Source: Undaria pinnatifida (Eukaryota; Sar; Phaeophyceae; Laminariales; Alariaceae). From it: a DNA stretch of 64,000 nucleotides. The notes below the pieces were generated by a model. The model searched no databases and was not told where the DNA came from. It saw only the letters and a list, made by a program, of their open reading frames with translations. The DNA is taken from NCBI GenBank assembly GCA_012845835.1, contig JABAKD010000029.1, forward strand, positions 7,373,484-7,437,483. Direction: 5' to 3'. Made by a program: the position numbers and the translations under genes. This document shows positions 31,894 through 41,952 of this stretch, one piece after another. Numbering within the stretch: position 1 is the stretch's first letter; every line of letters begins with the position of its first letter.

Positions 31894-31939
31894 GGGGGGG
31901 GTGCATACAGCAGTTGTGCGTACTCAATCAAGAGGGTAT

Positions 31940-32052
31940 ATATATGCCGCGCGCGATCGGAGTATCACACACAGCTTGCAAAGATGAGTTTCGACGAAAT
32001 CTTCGATCTCACAGCTGGAGTGTATTTTCATTTTTTATAATATATATATGCT
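31940..32052 (+). repeat. Repeat family II, partial copy
   Basis: CGCGCGATCGGAGTATCACA then CACAGCTTGCAAAG and the micro-ORF. It lies about 290 bp after the previous copy. Confidence 0.75.
31984..32040 (+). CDS. Micro-ORF MSFDEIFDLTAGVYFHFL (subfamily II)
   Basis: 18 codons, ending TTATAA. Start context TTGCAAAG-ATG identical to 41829 and 49841. Not proven to be translated. Confidence 0.4.
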   Translation: MSFDEIFDLTAGVYFHFL

Positions 32053-32490
32053 GGCAAGGAGAATGGATTGGGTTAGTATAGACTATAGTATTCGGAGCAT
32101 TTTATCAGTTGGATTTGCGTTCGGAATTAATTTAATTGTGAACTGCACATGTGTCATACATTGTCGGCAAGGTGTTCATGAGGGAGGACAGACCTTTCCT
32201 TCACCCGTCTTAGCACACAAGAAAGAACACATGATACACACAGCACTAAAAATTACCGCATGTTTTTGAAAGCTTTTTGTTGCCCTTGGCTGTGTGTTTT
32301 TTTAACAATTCATGAGAGGGCATCGACCCAACCCAACCAACCCCAGCCCGAAACCTGACCCCAACTCCAACCCAAACCCAAGTACAGGCTAAGCAGAGGC
32401 TCCGACCCGAGATCGGCTTCGCCGCGCGTTTGGGGAAATAAATCTGCTAAAACTCTGCTACTTACCTCGCAGTCGGCGGCCACCTCGGCC
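32053..32490. other. No gene recognised
   Basis: Short ORFs. A GTAAGT donor-like site on the minus strand near 32464 might extend a gene from the exon at 32497-32593. Confidence 0.35.
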
Positions 32491-32496
32491 TTGCTG

Positions 32497-32593
32497 TCAG
32501 GCTTCATCGCCGTACTCGCAGTAGAACTTCGGCGGCTCGTTGTTGTTGTCGTCGCAGTTCTTGTCGTAACGAACGATCTTCTTATACAACCAT
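32497..32593 (-). CDS. Possible terminal exon (YDKNCDDNNEPPKFYCEYGD)
   Basis: After an ATCACAGCAG acceptor the minus strand reads WLYKKIVRYDKNCDDNNEPP then KFYCEYGDEA-stop, with strong C/G preference at third positions and no low complexity. Another frame, 32310-32660, is longer but Thr/Ser-rich and probably a shadow. No family recognised. Confidence 0.3.
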
Positions 32594-32654
32594 CTGCTGT
32601 GATGCCGGACGCATCGCAGGGAGGTGTAAATGTGTGTTGGATAGTTGCTATGTT

Positions 32655-32725
32655 TGCCAATTTTTTTTTTTTTTTTTTCTTTATTCTCCGGCGGCTGGGA
32701 AAAAAAAGCTTACCTGGTATTGTTT
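32655..32725 (-). repeat. Poly(A)-ended retroposon fragment
   Basis: T17 then CTTTATTCTCCGGCGG and AAAAAAAAGCTTACC. Shorter relative of the family at 31076. Confidence 0.55.
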
Positions 32726-32729
32726 GCCA

Positions 32730-33250
32730 TCATCCGCCGATCAATGTAGTATGTATAGTATGTGCAGTAAGATGTACATTCATACCGACAAGAATAACCA
32801 AGGGGAAAGCCCACAGCAGTGAATACATATGTGCACATAACATCATACAGATAGGTATGATATAACGAAGCCGGTAGTCTATACAAGTAAGTACATAGTC
32901 TATATGGTATGTATGTAATCGAGATGAGATATTTCCATACTCCTCGCAGACGCATCGATCGGCGTGAGACAATCTGCAGGCACTGCCGTGACCCCCTTGT
33001 CGAGAAGGTCAGCTTCGAAAAACGTCCGGAGGGGTGTGTTATGCTGAGGAGTGCTTTACGACGTTGGTAGTCGTCAACCACCAGGGGGCGGAGATCTAAG
33101 ACCCGTCGGGCAGATCAGATAGATAGATAGATAGATAGATGATCTAGTTTTTTTGGGAAGCATTCCGGATTTACCGCGTCTGCAAGGTCTAACCGTATCT
33201 ATGCTTGCTGGCTGAGATCTGTATCATATGACATACCTGGTACATATTTT
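32730..33250. other. No gene seen
   Basis: Short ORFs. A (GATA)n tract of about six units lies at 33117-33141. Confidence 0.5.
33117..33142 (+). repeat. (GATA)n
   Basis: AGATAGATAGATAGATAGAT, about six units. Confidence 0.9.
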
Positions 33251-33259
33251 ATAACTACC

Positions 33260-33675
33260 GAGGACCAACGCCCGAATGGGTAGGGTGGACCGTAACTGGA
33301 CCAAGTCCGGCGGAAGGCCATCTCCCATGGCCAGGGGTTTTGTTAGTGGTTGAGCTTGCGCAAGTCCCACACTACTACCCGGAAAGATGACATTCCGGGT
33401 GGCTATTTCCACCGAAACTGACCCTCAGGGGACAGGCCGAGTCGACATACACACGCATCCGTATACAACGGCAGCGTGCGCTGCCGGGGTTGTAACGAAG
33501 ACCACTGATAGGGACAGCTTACGCTATACCTACAATGAATGGGACACGAAGGGTGCGCCAGCTAGCGTTGGGCTGCGAAAGCAACTGAGTTAAATCGACA
33601 CACGACGCGTATGAAAATACGTGGAAGTGTGGTGAGCTAGAGCTTTATTTTTCCCCATCCGCCGGAGGATAATAT
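33260..33675 (+). repeat. Poly(A)-type retroposon, longest plus-orientation copy
   Basis: Contains the hairpin CGGCAGCG-TG-CGCTGCCG at 33469-33486, then GCTAGCGTTGGGCTGCG, CACACGACGCGTATGAAAAT and the terminal CCGCCGGAGGAT. No A run follows; TATATATAT instead. Its 5' part matches 23545-23690 in the opposite orientation. Confidence 0.7.
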
Positions 33676-33689
33676 ATATATCCCCCCAC

Positions 33690-33860
33690 CCTTCCCTCAC
33701 CAGATAATGGACTTACAGACTTCATTTGATAAACTGATGCATTACCTTCCACGAATTTTATAGTTTCCGTCCACAGACTGACTAACGTCACCCTGTTGAC
33801 CCGGATAGCTACACTGTAGTTGCAAGTGGAGTCGCCGAAACATCCCCAAACCTCCCACAA
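33690..33860 (+). repeat. Repeat family II, 5' part
   Basis: TTTATAGTTTCCGTCCACAG and GTTGACCCGGATAGCTAC match 41690 and 49690. It ends after GAGTCGCCG without the micro-ORF. Its left end (GATAAACTGATGCATTACC) matches the reverse of 62385-62440. Confidence 0.75.
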
Positions 33861-33940
33861 CTCATCACATGCCACCCACCCACATGGCGGGATACTCAAT
33901 AAGCAGACTACCTACACATACCAACGCTTTCCTGTGAAAT

Positions 33941-34010
33941 CCCCCCCCCCCCCCCCCCCCTCCCTTCCCCCCCCCCCCCCTCCCTTCCCCCCCCCCCCCC
34001 CCCCCCCTTT
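33941..34010 (+). repeat. C homopolymer cluster
   Basis: Three C runs of about 20, 14 and 19 separated by TCCCTT. Confidence 0.95.
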
Positions 34011-34269
34011 TTCTTAAACCCTAACCTCACTCCGTATTTCGATTCAACCCACACTGTGTAGCGAAATCAATAATACACACATAGCCGAACTATGAAGAGT
34101 AACGGTATCATAAGTGCATTATGATACCGCTACAACCCATAGTTGTCAAGGCTGGTTACTGCATGTCTATCTTCAGGGATAAATATGCATTTAACCATAC
34201 TTGACAAAAGCCGCGAGGGGGAACGTTGAAATTCCCAAACGTCCCTCGCAACTTCGTTTTAGGCCCCCC

Positions 34270-34665
34270 GAATCTATGTTCGAAAACACGATTCTGATAC
34301 AATACGATAGTGAGCTCTAGAACATCAAACAAAAAGTACGTGTAGAAAAAACCACGTGGTTGCAAAACAAACAAGACAAAATAATATGTATTCGAAAACA
34401 CCACCCTGATACAATACGATAACGAAACCTAGAACATCAACCAAAACGTACACGTGTAGCAAAAACTACGTGGTTACAAAATAACATGTATTCGAAAATA
34501 CCGCTCGGAAACAACACGATAACAAAGTCTAGAACATAAACCAAAACATATACGTGTAACATCAAAAACGCGGAAAGCACCACTTTGAAACAATACGATA
34601 ACCAAGTCTAGAATATCAACCAAAACATACGTGAAACAAAAACCACGCGGACATACGACACACTA
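34270..34665 (+). repeat. About 100-bp minisatellite, four diverged units
   Basis: Units share TCGAAAAC, GATACAATACGATA, CTAGAACATCAACCAAAA and ACGTGTAGCAAAAACTACG. They start near 34275, 34390, 34492 and 34575. Confidence 0.8.
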
Positions 34666-34669
34666 GAAC

Positions 34670-35380
34670 CATATATACGTCCGCATACAAACACCAGTCA
34701 AAAGGTGGAACCCATATACCATGGGTTCCAAATTGAGGTCCCTACGAGTCTGAAACATCACATAGTCCACATAAAGTCTTCGCACAAACCTAAAAATGCG
34801 TCACAACTGCTCGTTGCCAAATGGCAGGTTCATCAAGAACGCAAGAACAAACAGAACGAGAGGCAGGGTAATCGAAGCAGTGCAAATCATTATAGCATTC
34901 GCCCACCACATCACCTCCTTTGAAATTGGTTTTGGGCATCAGCGAACTGGGTCCAACGCATGCCCGTAGTGTCTTAGGTGGAGTGAGGAGCGGTAGTAAA
35001 AATCAAGTGCGCTGCTCGATAACCTGTTCCTGACCGTCGGTATACTGAATAATCTTCGGGCCGCGTCTTTTCTGTGTCAGGTGTGTGAGGAATTTCTTTG
35101 TCATTTTTCAAGCAAGCGGTTGCGTTGGCATATACTACCTGGCTTGATGTAAAGGAAAGGAACACCACTGAGCGATCATCTACTACATGTTAGGGCATGT
35201 TTTCATGAACACCACTAACAAGAGCACCAGACATGGACGCGACATCTACAGGACTACAACATCTTCGACGACAGTGGGGAGAAAACAGGACGTATAAGTG
35301 TACACTATACAAGGTTCCCCTTCGGGAGGTGGACACGTGCCTCCCGGGGGCGACGCAAGTCGGATGACTACAACTGATGA
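34670..35380. other. No gene recognised
   Basis: A 72-codon plus ORF at 34705-34923 (Lys/His-rich) and short minus ORFs, no motif. The OTU gene 3' region begins at the right. Confidence 0.4.
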
Positions 35381-35388
35381 TGAAGTAT

Positions 35389-36036
35389 TTATGCAGAAGG
35401 TGTATATCGGAGGGATGCGTAGTGGAAAGAATGTGGATAATATAAGATATCACAGACATTTGGAGGAGGAGGGTTGGGATATTGCTGAGGCTCGGTGTGA
35501 TAAGTTATTCGAAAGTCCACTCCGTATAACTGCGTGGCAGCAATTAATTCTACGTTTGTAGCATATGCGTAAGGCTGTGACATGAAGTGGAGATACTCTT
35601 CGACACTCGAATATGTAGTAGTAGGTTGAGATCCAGCGACTTCCACAAGTTCTTGATTTGCTCCAGCTAAGATGCTGTCGTGGAAAGTGTTGAAACCTGA
35701 TCCTGGGATAACGGTGTACAAATTGGTTGTGATGTGGGCAATAATATGTGCACGGACGATGTGATGTAAAGCTGGGTTGTTGTGCACACTACGCGAGATA
35801 CATCTTAATAAACATGCACCATCACCAATCTCGGGAATAATGGACCATTGACCAGAATTGTTATTGTTGCCGCTGTTGTTGTCTTCATCATTTTCGCTGT
35901 CTGATGGGTTTGTACTGCTGTCGCTGCTGTTAGAGGAATCTTTGGTGTCAATTTGTTGTTTGTTTTCTGTGTCCAGCATTTTTCCCCGCGCGCTTATACC
36001 GATGTTTGTTGCCGATATGGTCTGTTGTGTGCACAT
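35389..36036 (-). CDS. OTU-family cysteine protease (likely deubiquitinase)
   Basis: The 215-codon single-exon ORF has an Asp/Asn/Ser-rich N terminus (about 20-62) and then a full OTU domain. The catalytic Asp-Cys box is GDGACLLRCIS with D72 and C75. The middle motif TNVELIAATQLYGVDF matches the conserved ELxAAxxLY segment, and the catalytic His is H205 in SFHYASL near the end. OTU enzymes cleave ubiquitin-type linkages, usually in the cytosol. All three active-site positions are present, so it could be active. TATAAAGAGATATAAAG lies about 26-45 bp upstream of the ATG. A truncated second copy (36246-36689) and a leader-only third copy (36957-37055) lie upstream in the same orientation. The plus-strand ORF 35298-35561 is a shadow. 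OTU genes also occur inside transposons, so mobile origin is possible. Confidence 0.85.
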   Translation of the reverse strand: MCTQQTISATNIGISARGKMLDTENKQQIDTKDSSNSSDSSTNPSDSENDEDNNSGNNNNSGQWSIIPEIGDGACLLRCISRSVHNNPALHHIVRAHIIAHITTNLYTVIPGSGFNTFHDSILAGANQELVEVAGSQPTTTYSSVEEYLHFMSQPYAYATNVELIAATQLYGVDFRITYHTEPQQYPNPPPPNVCDILYYPHSFHYASLRYTPSA

Positions 36037-36190
36037 CGTTACTTTTGCTTGAGTTGTGTTGCTACTTTATATCTCTTTATACAGGTTTCGCTACTGCTGT
36101 ATGGTAACCACCGTGTCAATTGTGAGGGAGAACTCACAGTAAACTTAGAGTCTATGGACTACGTGCTGCTTGCTGGTGGTGCTGCTGACG
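36037..36190 (-). promoter_or_regulatory. OTU gene upstream region with TATA-like box
   Basis: The minus strand carries TATAAAGAGATATAAAGTAG at 36062-36081, then GCAACACAACTCAAGC and the ATG. Nearly the same block precedes copies 2 (about 36690-36840) and 3 (about 37056-37161), the longest conserved non-coding part of the tandem array. Confidence 0.5.
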
Positions 36191-36245
36191 GAACTTTGCA
36201 AGACAAACGGAACTTTTTCGGGCACGTTGGCGTTGTTTGTTCCGT

Positions 36246-36689
36246 TCAGAAAAATATATTGTCTACACCGACAAATGATTCTTTATTATCTACATGACCT
36301 TGATTTGCTCCAGCTAAGATGCTGTCGTGGAAGGTGTTGAAACCTGATCCTGGGATAACGGTGTACAAATTGGTTGTGATGTGGGCAATAATAATATGTG
36401 CACGGACGATGTGATGTAAAGCTGGGTTGTTGTGCACACGACGCGAGATACATCTTAATAAACATGCACCATCACCAATCTCGGGAATAATGGACCATTG
36501 ACCAGAATTGTTATTGTTGCCGCTATTATTGTTGTCTTGATCATTTTCGCTGTCTGATGGGTTTGTACTGCTGTCGCTGCTGTTAGAGGAATCATTGGTG
36601 TCAATTTGTTGTTTGTTTTCTGTGTCCAGTATTTTTCCCCGCGTGCTTATACCGATGTTTGTTGCCGATATGGTCTGTTGTGTGCACAT
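36246..36689 (-). pseudogene. Truncated OTU copy lacking the catalytic His region
   Basis: The first about 125 residues match the intact gene with few changes (ISTRGKILD for ISARGKMLD, one extra Ile in HIIIAHITTN). After ILAGANQ it diverges into GHVDNKESFVGVDNIFF-stop. The Asp-Cys box is kept, but the ELIAATQLY and His segments are lost, so it cannot form a full active site. The 5' flank is duplicated too. Confidence 0.85.
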
Positions 36690-36956
36690 CGTTACTTTTG
36701 CTTGAGTTGTGTTGCTACTTTATATCTCTTTATACAGGTTTCGCTACTGCTAACTGTATGCTATCCACCGTGTCAATTGTGAGAGAGAACTCACAGTAAA
36801 CTTAGAGTCTATGGACTACGTGCTGCTTGCTGGTGGTGCTCTATTGTAAAACCGCTGTGTATGTTCTTTTGATGAGAGTAAACGTCTTGTGTATTTATTC
36901 TCCTCGGTCCATCCATAAAAAAATCCCGTTCTCAATAAAATTTGATTTTTTATGAT

Positions 36957-37055
36957 CTATATATTATTGCCGCTCTCTGCGGTTGCTTGCTGCTGCTGTG
37001 ATCGTAGACAGTTCACACCGATGTTCGTTGCCGATATGGTCTGTTGTGTGCACAT
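36957..37055 (-). pseudogene. Leader-only third OTU copy (32 codons)
   Basis: Starts MCTQQTISATNIG exactly like the other two, then switches to VNCLRSQQQQATAESGNNI-stop. The promoter-side block is intact to about 37161. Confidence 0.75.
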
Positions 37056-37161
37056 CGTTACTTTTGCTTGGGTTGTGTTGCTACTTTATATCTCTTTATA
37101 CAGGTTTCGCTACTGCTGTATGGTAACCACCGTGTCAATTGTGAGGGAGAACTCACAGTAA

Positions 37162-37435
37162 TGACATAGTTCACGTCGTTGCAGCGGGTACATATACACC
37201 GCGCCCGCGTCTAGCAGTGCGGGAAAATTCTCTCGCAAATACATTTTGATGCCACCCCGATGTACGTGCGAGGACTAAAGTTCCACCGTGTGTGTAGTAG
37301 ACGTATTTAAGCCTGACGATATGCGTATATTTTAGGCTCTAAACCAAATTAAGCCCTATCGTGTCTTAAATGTCTACACAATAGGTCTATTTTATCGACC
37401 TAACGACCACGGCAGACCAAGGTGAGATGTGGATT
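37162..37435. other. No gene seen
   Basis: Spacer with TTTAAGCCTGACGAT and related short repeats. Confidence 0.45.
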
Positions 37436-37441
37436 TTCCCA

Positions 37442-37481
37442 AAATATGCACTTGGGCACATTTTGGCCCAAGTGCATATTT
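37442..37481. repeat. Perfect 16-bp hairpin
   Basis: AAATATGCACTTGGGC (37442-37457) and its exact reverse complement (37466-37481) flank ACATTTTG. Confidence 0.9.
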
Positions 37482-37884
37482 GAAGCAATTTTCCGAGTAT
37501 TTTCCAGCAAACAACAGCATTTCAGACGACAAAAGCTCGAGGAAACATCAGACGGATGCCTACATCAGACGGATGCCTACATTTCGAGGGTGGAAATTGA
37601 ACCGGGTTGAGGGCCAGTCCTGCTGTGCTGCTGTACTGACTGCCACACTGAGGCACACCGAAGGCAGCAGACGCCTGCGAGGTATCCTACATATGAAGCG
37701 AGTATGGAGTACGAAGCACTCAATGTTTTTGTCAGGCACCAGTTATTTGTTTTGGCCGTTTGTTCAAGCTCGCACAGCATGGGCAGGGGAGGGTCTTTCT
37801 CGAAGTTTCCACCCACTCATGTGCTGACTCATGACATAAATCCTCGTCTTGCCATCTGCGTCTGGAGTAGTGCAGAAATATCAT

Positions 37885-38730
37885 AGTCTATTTTCAAGTA
37901 GTTTGATCTTTCCTCGGCTTTTCTTTTTATGCGTACTGAAAGAGACCACTATTTCGAGTTTTAGACATATGGTGTTTTTTTTATGCGTTTAAGGTCGAAA
38001 TATCGAATGGCCTAGCTCTTCCATTGAAGCTGCATCATCTGTCGCACTCTCCTGCCCAGAAATGTAGATTGCGATTGGTGTCTCCCCGTGCCACCTCTCT
38101 ACCCCTATGCTCCTGCCGATGTGTTCTCCCTACTGCTACTGCTGCTGCTGTCGCTGCTGCGTGGGCGCTACTCCCTTCTTTCTCTACCGGTTGTTGTGTC
38201 CGATACTCGCTGCTGGTGTGCTGCTGGTGTGCTACGTTGTTGCTGCTGAGGTCCTCCTATTTTCCGCTATTCATTCCCCTGGAACCACCCCCCCCCCCTA
38301 TGCTACCCGGTTCTCCGATATTTCCTCTTCGTTCCGCCAAACTCCAGACTGTTCCGACATTCTTACATTCTATTTTCAAGTAGTTTGATCTTTCCTCGGC
38401 TTTTCTTTTTATGCGTACTGAAAGAGACCACTATTTCGAGTTTTAGACATATGGTGTTTTTTTTATGCGTTTAAGGTCGAAATATCGAATGCCCTAGCTC
38501 TTCCAGTTGGAAGTACTTAAGACCTAACCTCGAGGCTTAAATACGTCTAGTGTGTGGTTGCCCGGGGACAGAAGCGAGACCACTATTTCGAGTTTTAGAC
38601 ATATGGTGTTTTTTTTATGCGTTTAAGGTCGAAATATCGAATGGCCTAGCTCTTCCAGTTGGAAGTACTTAAGACCTAACCTCGAGGCTTAAATACGTCT
38701 AGTGTGTGGTTGCCCGGGGACAGAAGCGTC
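37885..38730 (+). repeat. Local duplications (TTTGATCTTTCCTCGG block x2, CCACTATTTCGAG block x3)
   Basis: 37887-38028 and 38370-38510 match over about 140 bp. 38575-38660 repeats the right half. GTTGGAAGTACTTAAGACC to GGGGACAGAAGCG occurs at 38506-38575 and 38658-38728. The middle (38040-38370) has a CTGCTG-rich ORF without motif. Confidence 0.85.
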
Positions 38731-38734
38731 TCCT

Positions 38735-39030
38735 ACCCCGCAAAATAGAGCCAGTCTCGGCGGCTTTCCGCGGCCATAGCTCGCGCCACGGACGTCCCAT
38801 GAGCCCGGCACACGGCTGATAATATACCGACGGGTAGTCTGATCGCATTGCAGAAGAAAGCACACCAAAAAACTCTGCGCCGGCGGAGAAAAAGGGACGG
38901 ACTAGGCAAAAAAATCAAAATGGTACATATGCATATATAGTCTATAATAATGTGGAAAGTAAGTACAGACAGGGATGTTAACACTGCGGTAAACCACACG
39001 ACCAACCTATTACGCAGGGTATTGTCCATC
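38735..39030. other. No gene recognised
   Basis: A 98-codon minus ORF without motif. CGCCGGCGGAGAAAAAGG near 38878 may be a retroposon scrap. Confidence 0.4.
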
Positions 39031-39057
39031 CGCTTACATGATTGCCTGACAACCCCT

Positions 39058-39760
39058 ACTATTCCAAACGCAGTGGAATGTGCCTAACGAAGTAAAGTCA
39101 CCCTCGCGTTCAATAGTGGTGACATCGCATGTCCACGTGAGACAACCTTTACGAAACGCAGTAGCATATGCCTGACGAAGTGAAGTCACCCTCGCCTTCA
39201 ATAGTAGTGACATCGCATATATATGACGTTGCATGCCCACCTCAACTGCTGTATTTGTAAGATGTATCTCTGTCTTAGAATTGGCGACCTCAGAGCCCCA
39301 CAGCGGCACGGTAAAAATCATGGACGTGAAATCGCACATTTGAGACAATAATAAGTTGAAAAGGAAGCACAAACAGACGTGATACACTGCCGACCCATCG
39401 CATACCCTCCTGAGACGACCTCTACGAAACACAGTACCATTTACCTCACGAAGTAAAATCACCCTCGCGATCAATAGTGATGACATCGCATATATATGAC
39501 ATCACATACCCACCTCGCCTGATGTATTTGTAGGACGTATCTCTGACTTAAAATTGACGACTGCAGAGCCCCACATCGACAAGGTAAAATCATAGGCGTG
39601 AAATCGTACATTTATTTGAGACAAAAATAATTTGGAAAAGGAAGCACAGGCAGATGTGTTAAAACTGCGGTAAACAACCTTACCAACCCATTACGTAGGG
39701 TATTTCGTACATACCGTCTGCATGATCGCCTCCCCACCTATGCCAAGCGAAGTATTACTA
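39058..39760 (+). repeat. About 269-bp diverged tandem repeat
   Basis: The block CGAAGTAAAGTCACCCTCGC / AGTGATGACATCGCAT recurs at 39090, 39178 and 39448. The longer unit (39148 and 39417) includes CTGTATTTGTA, CAGAGCCCCACA and GGAAGCACA. Confidence 0.75.
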
Positions 39761-39869
39761 ACGAGGTAACGTGATTGAGCGCGTGTATACCAAGTATGAC
39801 TAATGAGGTAACGTAATTGAGCACATGTATACCAAGCGTCGATTCGCATCCCTCCCTCTAATGCTCAAA

Positions 39870-40075
39870 GACGGAGACAGTATATGGCCACATACATCAC
39901 CTCGCATGCTGTATTTGGCAATACGTATCTCTTGCGTATAATTAGCGATGTCGATAATAATGGTGACTGTATGATGATGGTGACAAACACAGTGCATGAC
40001 CACATCACCTCGCCTGTTGCATTTGACAATACGTATCTCTTTCTTATAATTAGCGATGTCAGAAAATAATGGTAC
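39870..40075 (+). repeat. Two CACCTCGC..GTATTTG units
   Basis: CACATCACCTCGCCTGTTGC.. and ATACATCACCTCGCATGCTG.. with CAATACGTATCTCTT and ATAATTAGCGATGTC. Distant relatives of the unit above, and of 63208-63290. Confidence 0.65.
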
Positions 40076-40309
40076 CTACAAATATTCTATAAAATATTCT
40101 AGCTTTCGATCGATGTATCATACAACAACAAACTATGAAGATTTAACACGTTATTTACTACACTTAAACACTGGGTTGCATGCTGCATCTAACATCAAAC
40201 CTTCTAGAATAGTAAACATTACAAGCCAGATGATATAAAAGGATGTCTTATTGCTTCAATCGTCAGGTTTGTCCCTTTTGAGAATTTATAGTTTCCGCGC
40301 ACATATTGA

Positions 40310-41230
40310 AATGTCCCGCCCCCCGCCCCTCCCCCCCCCCCCTCCCCTCCCCCTCCACTGACCTCTTTTTCATAACAAACCCCAACCCTTTCCCCCCCCC
40401 CGCCCCTCCGTCCCCCGATCCCCCCCCCCCCTTCCGCCTAGTCTGTCCAAACGCCCCACTCACAATCAAAATCGGCCTGAGTAATAAACACCTATACGCA
40501 GTTGATACCACGTCATTATCTTTCTGACCATCCATGACGAAGGTTTCAATTATTTCCCCCCCCCCCCCCCCCTCCAACGCCCCCTCTTTTCCGACCACCT
40601 ACACGATCGCCTAGACCTAGCACCACGCGTATAACAAGCTGCTACATATCTTTGATCTCACAGCCGAAGTGTATTTGAATATTATTTGTGACCTAAACCT
40701 CCTAAAAATCCCCCCCCCCCCTCTTGCTCTCCCTTACTCAAACGCCCCACCAAATATCAAAATCCGCCACATTAACAAACACTTCACGCACAGGATATCA
40801 CCTCATTATCTTTCGAGAGCCATCCATGCCGCTGTGTTTCCCCCCCCCCCCCCCCCCCTCCAACGCCCCCTCTTTCCCGACCACCTGCACGATCGCCTAG
40901 ACCTAGCACCACGCGTATAACAAGCTGATACATATCTTTGATCTCACAGCCGAAGTGTATTTGAATATTATTTGTGACCTAAACCTCCTAAAAAATCCCC
41001 CCCCCCCCCCCCCCCCTCTTGCTCTCCCTTACTCAAACGCCCCACCAAATATCGAAATCCGCCACATTAATAAACACTTCACGCACAGGATATCACCTCA
41101 TTATCTTTCGAGAGCCATCCATGCCGCTGTGTTCCCCCCCCCCCCCCCGCCCCCCCCCCCCCCCCCCCGCCTCGAACGCCCCTTTCTTCCCCATCACCCG
41201 CACCTTCGCCTAGACCTAGCACCACACGTA
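40310..41230 (+). repeat. About 290-bp tandem repeat with C homopolymers, three units
   Basis: Units anchored by CGCCCCACCAAATATC at about 40450, 40742 and 41036. Each contains CACCTCATTATCTTTCGAG, a C run of 11-20, GATCGCCTAGACCTAGCACC and, in the first two full units, a micro-ORF relative (IFDLTAEVYLNI) at 40648 and 40934. ORFs across them are Pro-rich artefacts. Confidence 0.85.
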
Positions 41231-41249
41231 TAACAAACCCCTCACCTAA

Positions 41250-41645
41250 AGCCCTTTCCCCCCCCCCCCCCGCCCCCCGCCCCCGCCCCCACCCCCCACC
41301 GTCCCCCCCCAACCCATCCCAACCCCACCCCCTCGAACACTCCACCCTCTCTTTACTCACTGATTGTACGACTTACCCCAGAATATACACGATAAACTGA
41401 TGTATTATTTCCAAAAATGTCACATTTATCCCCTCGAAATAATGTATAGTTTCCAGGCACATATCGAGCTGCCCCCCCCCCCCCGCCCCCAATAATATAC
41501 TGGTGCCAAAACCGTCAGATTTATCCCCTCGAAAGGATTTATAGCTTACATGCACAAATTGCCCCTTTCCCCCCCCCCCCCCCCCCCGCCCCCCTCCAAA
41601 CCCGCTCGCTTTTGATCAAAACCAGCCCCCCCCTTTGCCTTCACA
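41250..41645 (+). repeat. C-run cluster with family II scraps
   Basis: C runs near 41257, 41472 and 41568. Between them TTATCCCCTCGAAA and TATAGTTTCCAGGCACA resemble the start of family II. Confidence 0.7.
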
Positions 41646-41647
41646 GC

Positions 41648-41895
41648 TGTCAGATTTTGTCCCCCTCAGAAACGGGTTTTATAGTTTCCGCGCACAGACT
41701 GACTGAAATCATCCTGTTGACCCTGATAGCTACACTGTAGCTGTAAGGGGAGTCGCCGACCTATATCCTTAATGAGGACACACAACTCGTAATGCGCGCG
41801 ATCGGAGTATCACACACAGCTTGCAAAGATGAGTTTCGACGAAATCTTCGATCTCACAGCTGGAGTGTATTTTAATTTTTATAATATATATATGA
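41648..41895 (+). repeat. Repeat family II, full-length copy
   Basis: CAGATTTTGTCCCCCTCAG, ATAGTTTCCGCGCACAG, GACCCTGATAGCTACACTG, GAGTCGCCGACCT, GATCGGAGTATCACACACAG, then the micro-ORF at 41829. Same order as 49671-49900 and the reverse of 62131-62380. Confidence 0.85.
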
Positions 41896-41924
41896 CTAAT
41901 TTTCAAGGACGTCGTCAGCCGTGA
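41829..41924 (+). CDS. Micro-ORF subfamily II (MSFDEIFDLTAGVYFNFY)
   Basis: Loss of one T in the final T run removes the usual TTATAA stop, so the frame reads on into the abutting family I element and stops at TGA 41922-41924. The other family II members stop within 18-30 codons. Confidence 0.35.
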   Translation: MSFDEIFDLTAGVYFNFYNIYMTNFQGRRQP

Positions 41925-41952
41925 GTTCGACGAATTTCAGGTCAATACTCAT
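41896..41952 (-). CDS. Micro-ORF MSIDLKFVELTADDVLEN (subfamily I)
   Basis: 18 codons on the minus strand, tail to tail with the plus-strand micro-ORF at 41829. Shares the CAGCTTGCAAAG leader. Confidence 0.4.
   Translation of the reverse strand: MSIDLKFVELTADDVLEN

Noticed and set aside
31868-31895. ATACTTACCTG, like the 5' end of U1 snRNA
   Set aside because: The following bases do not match U1; a chance 11-mer.
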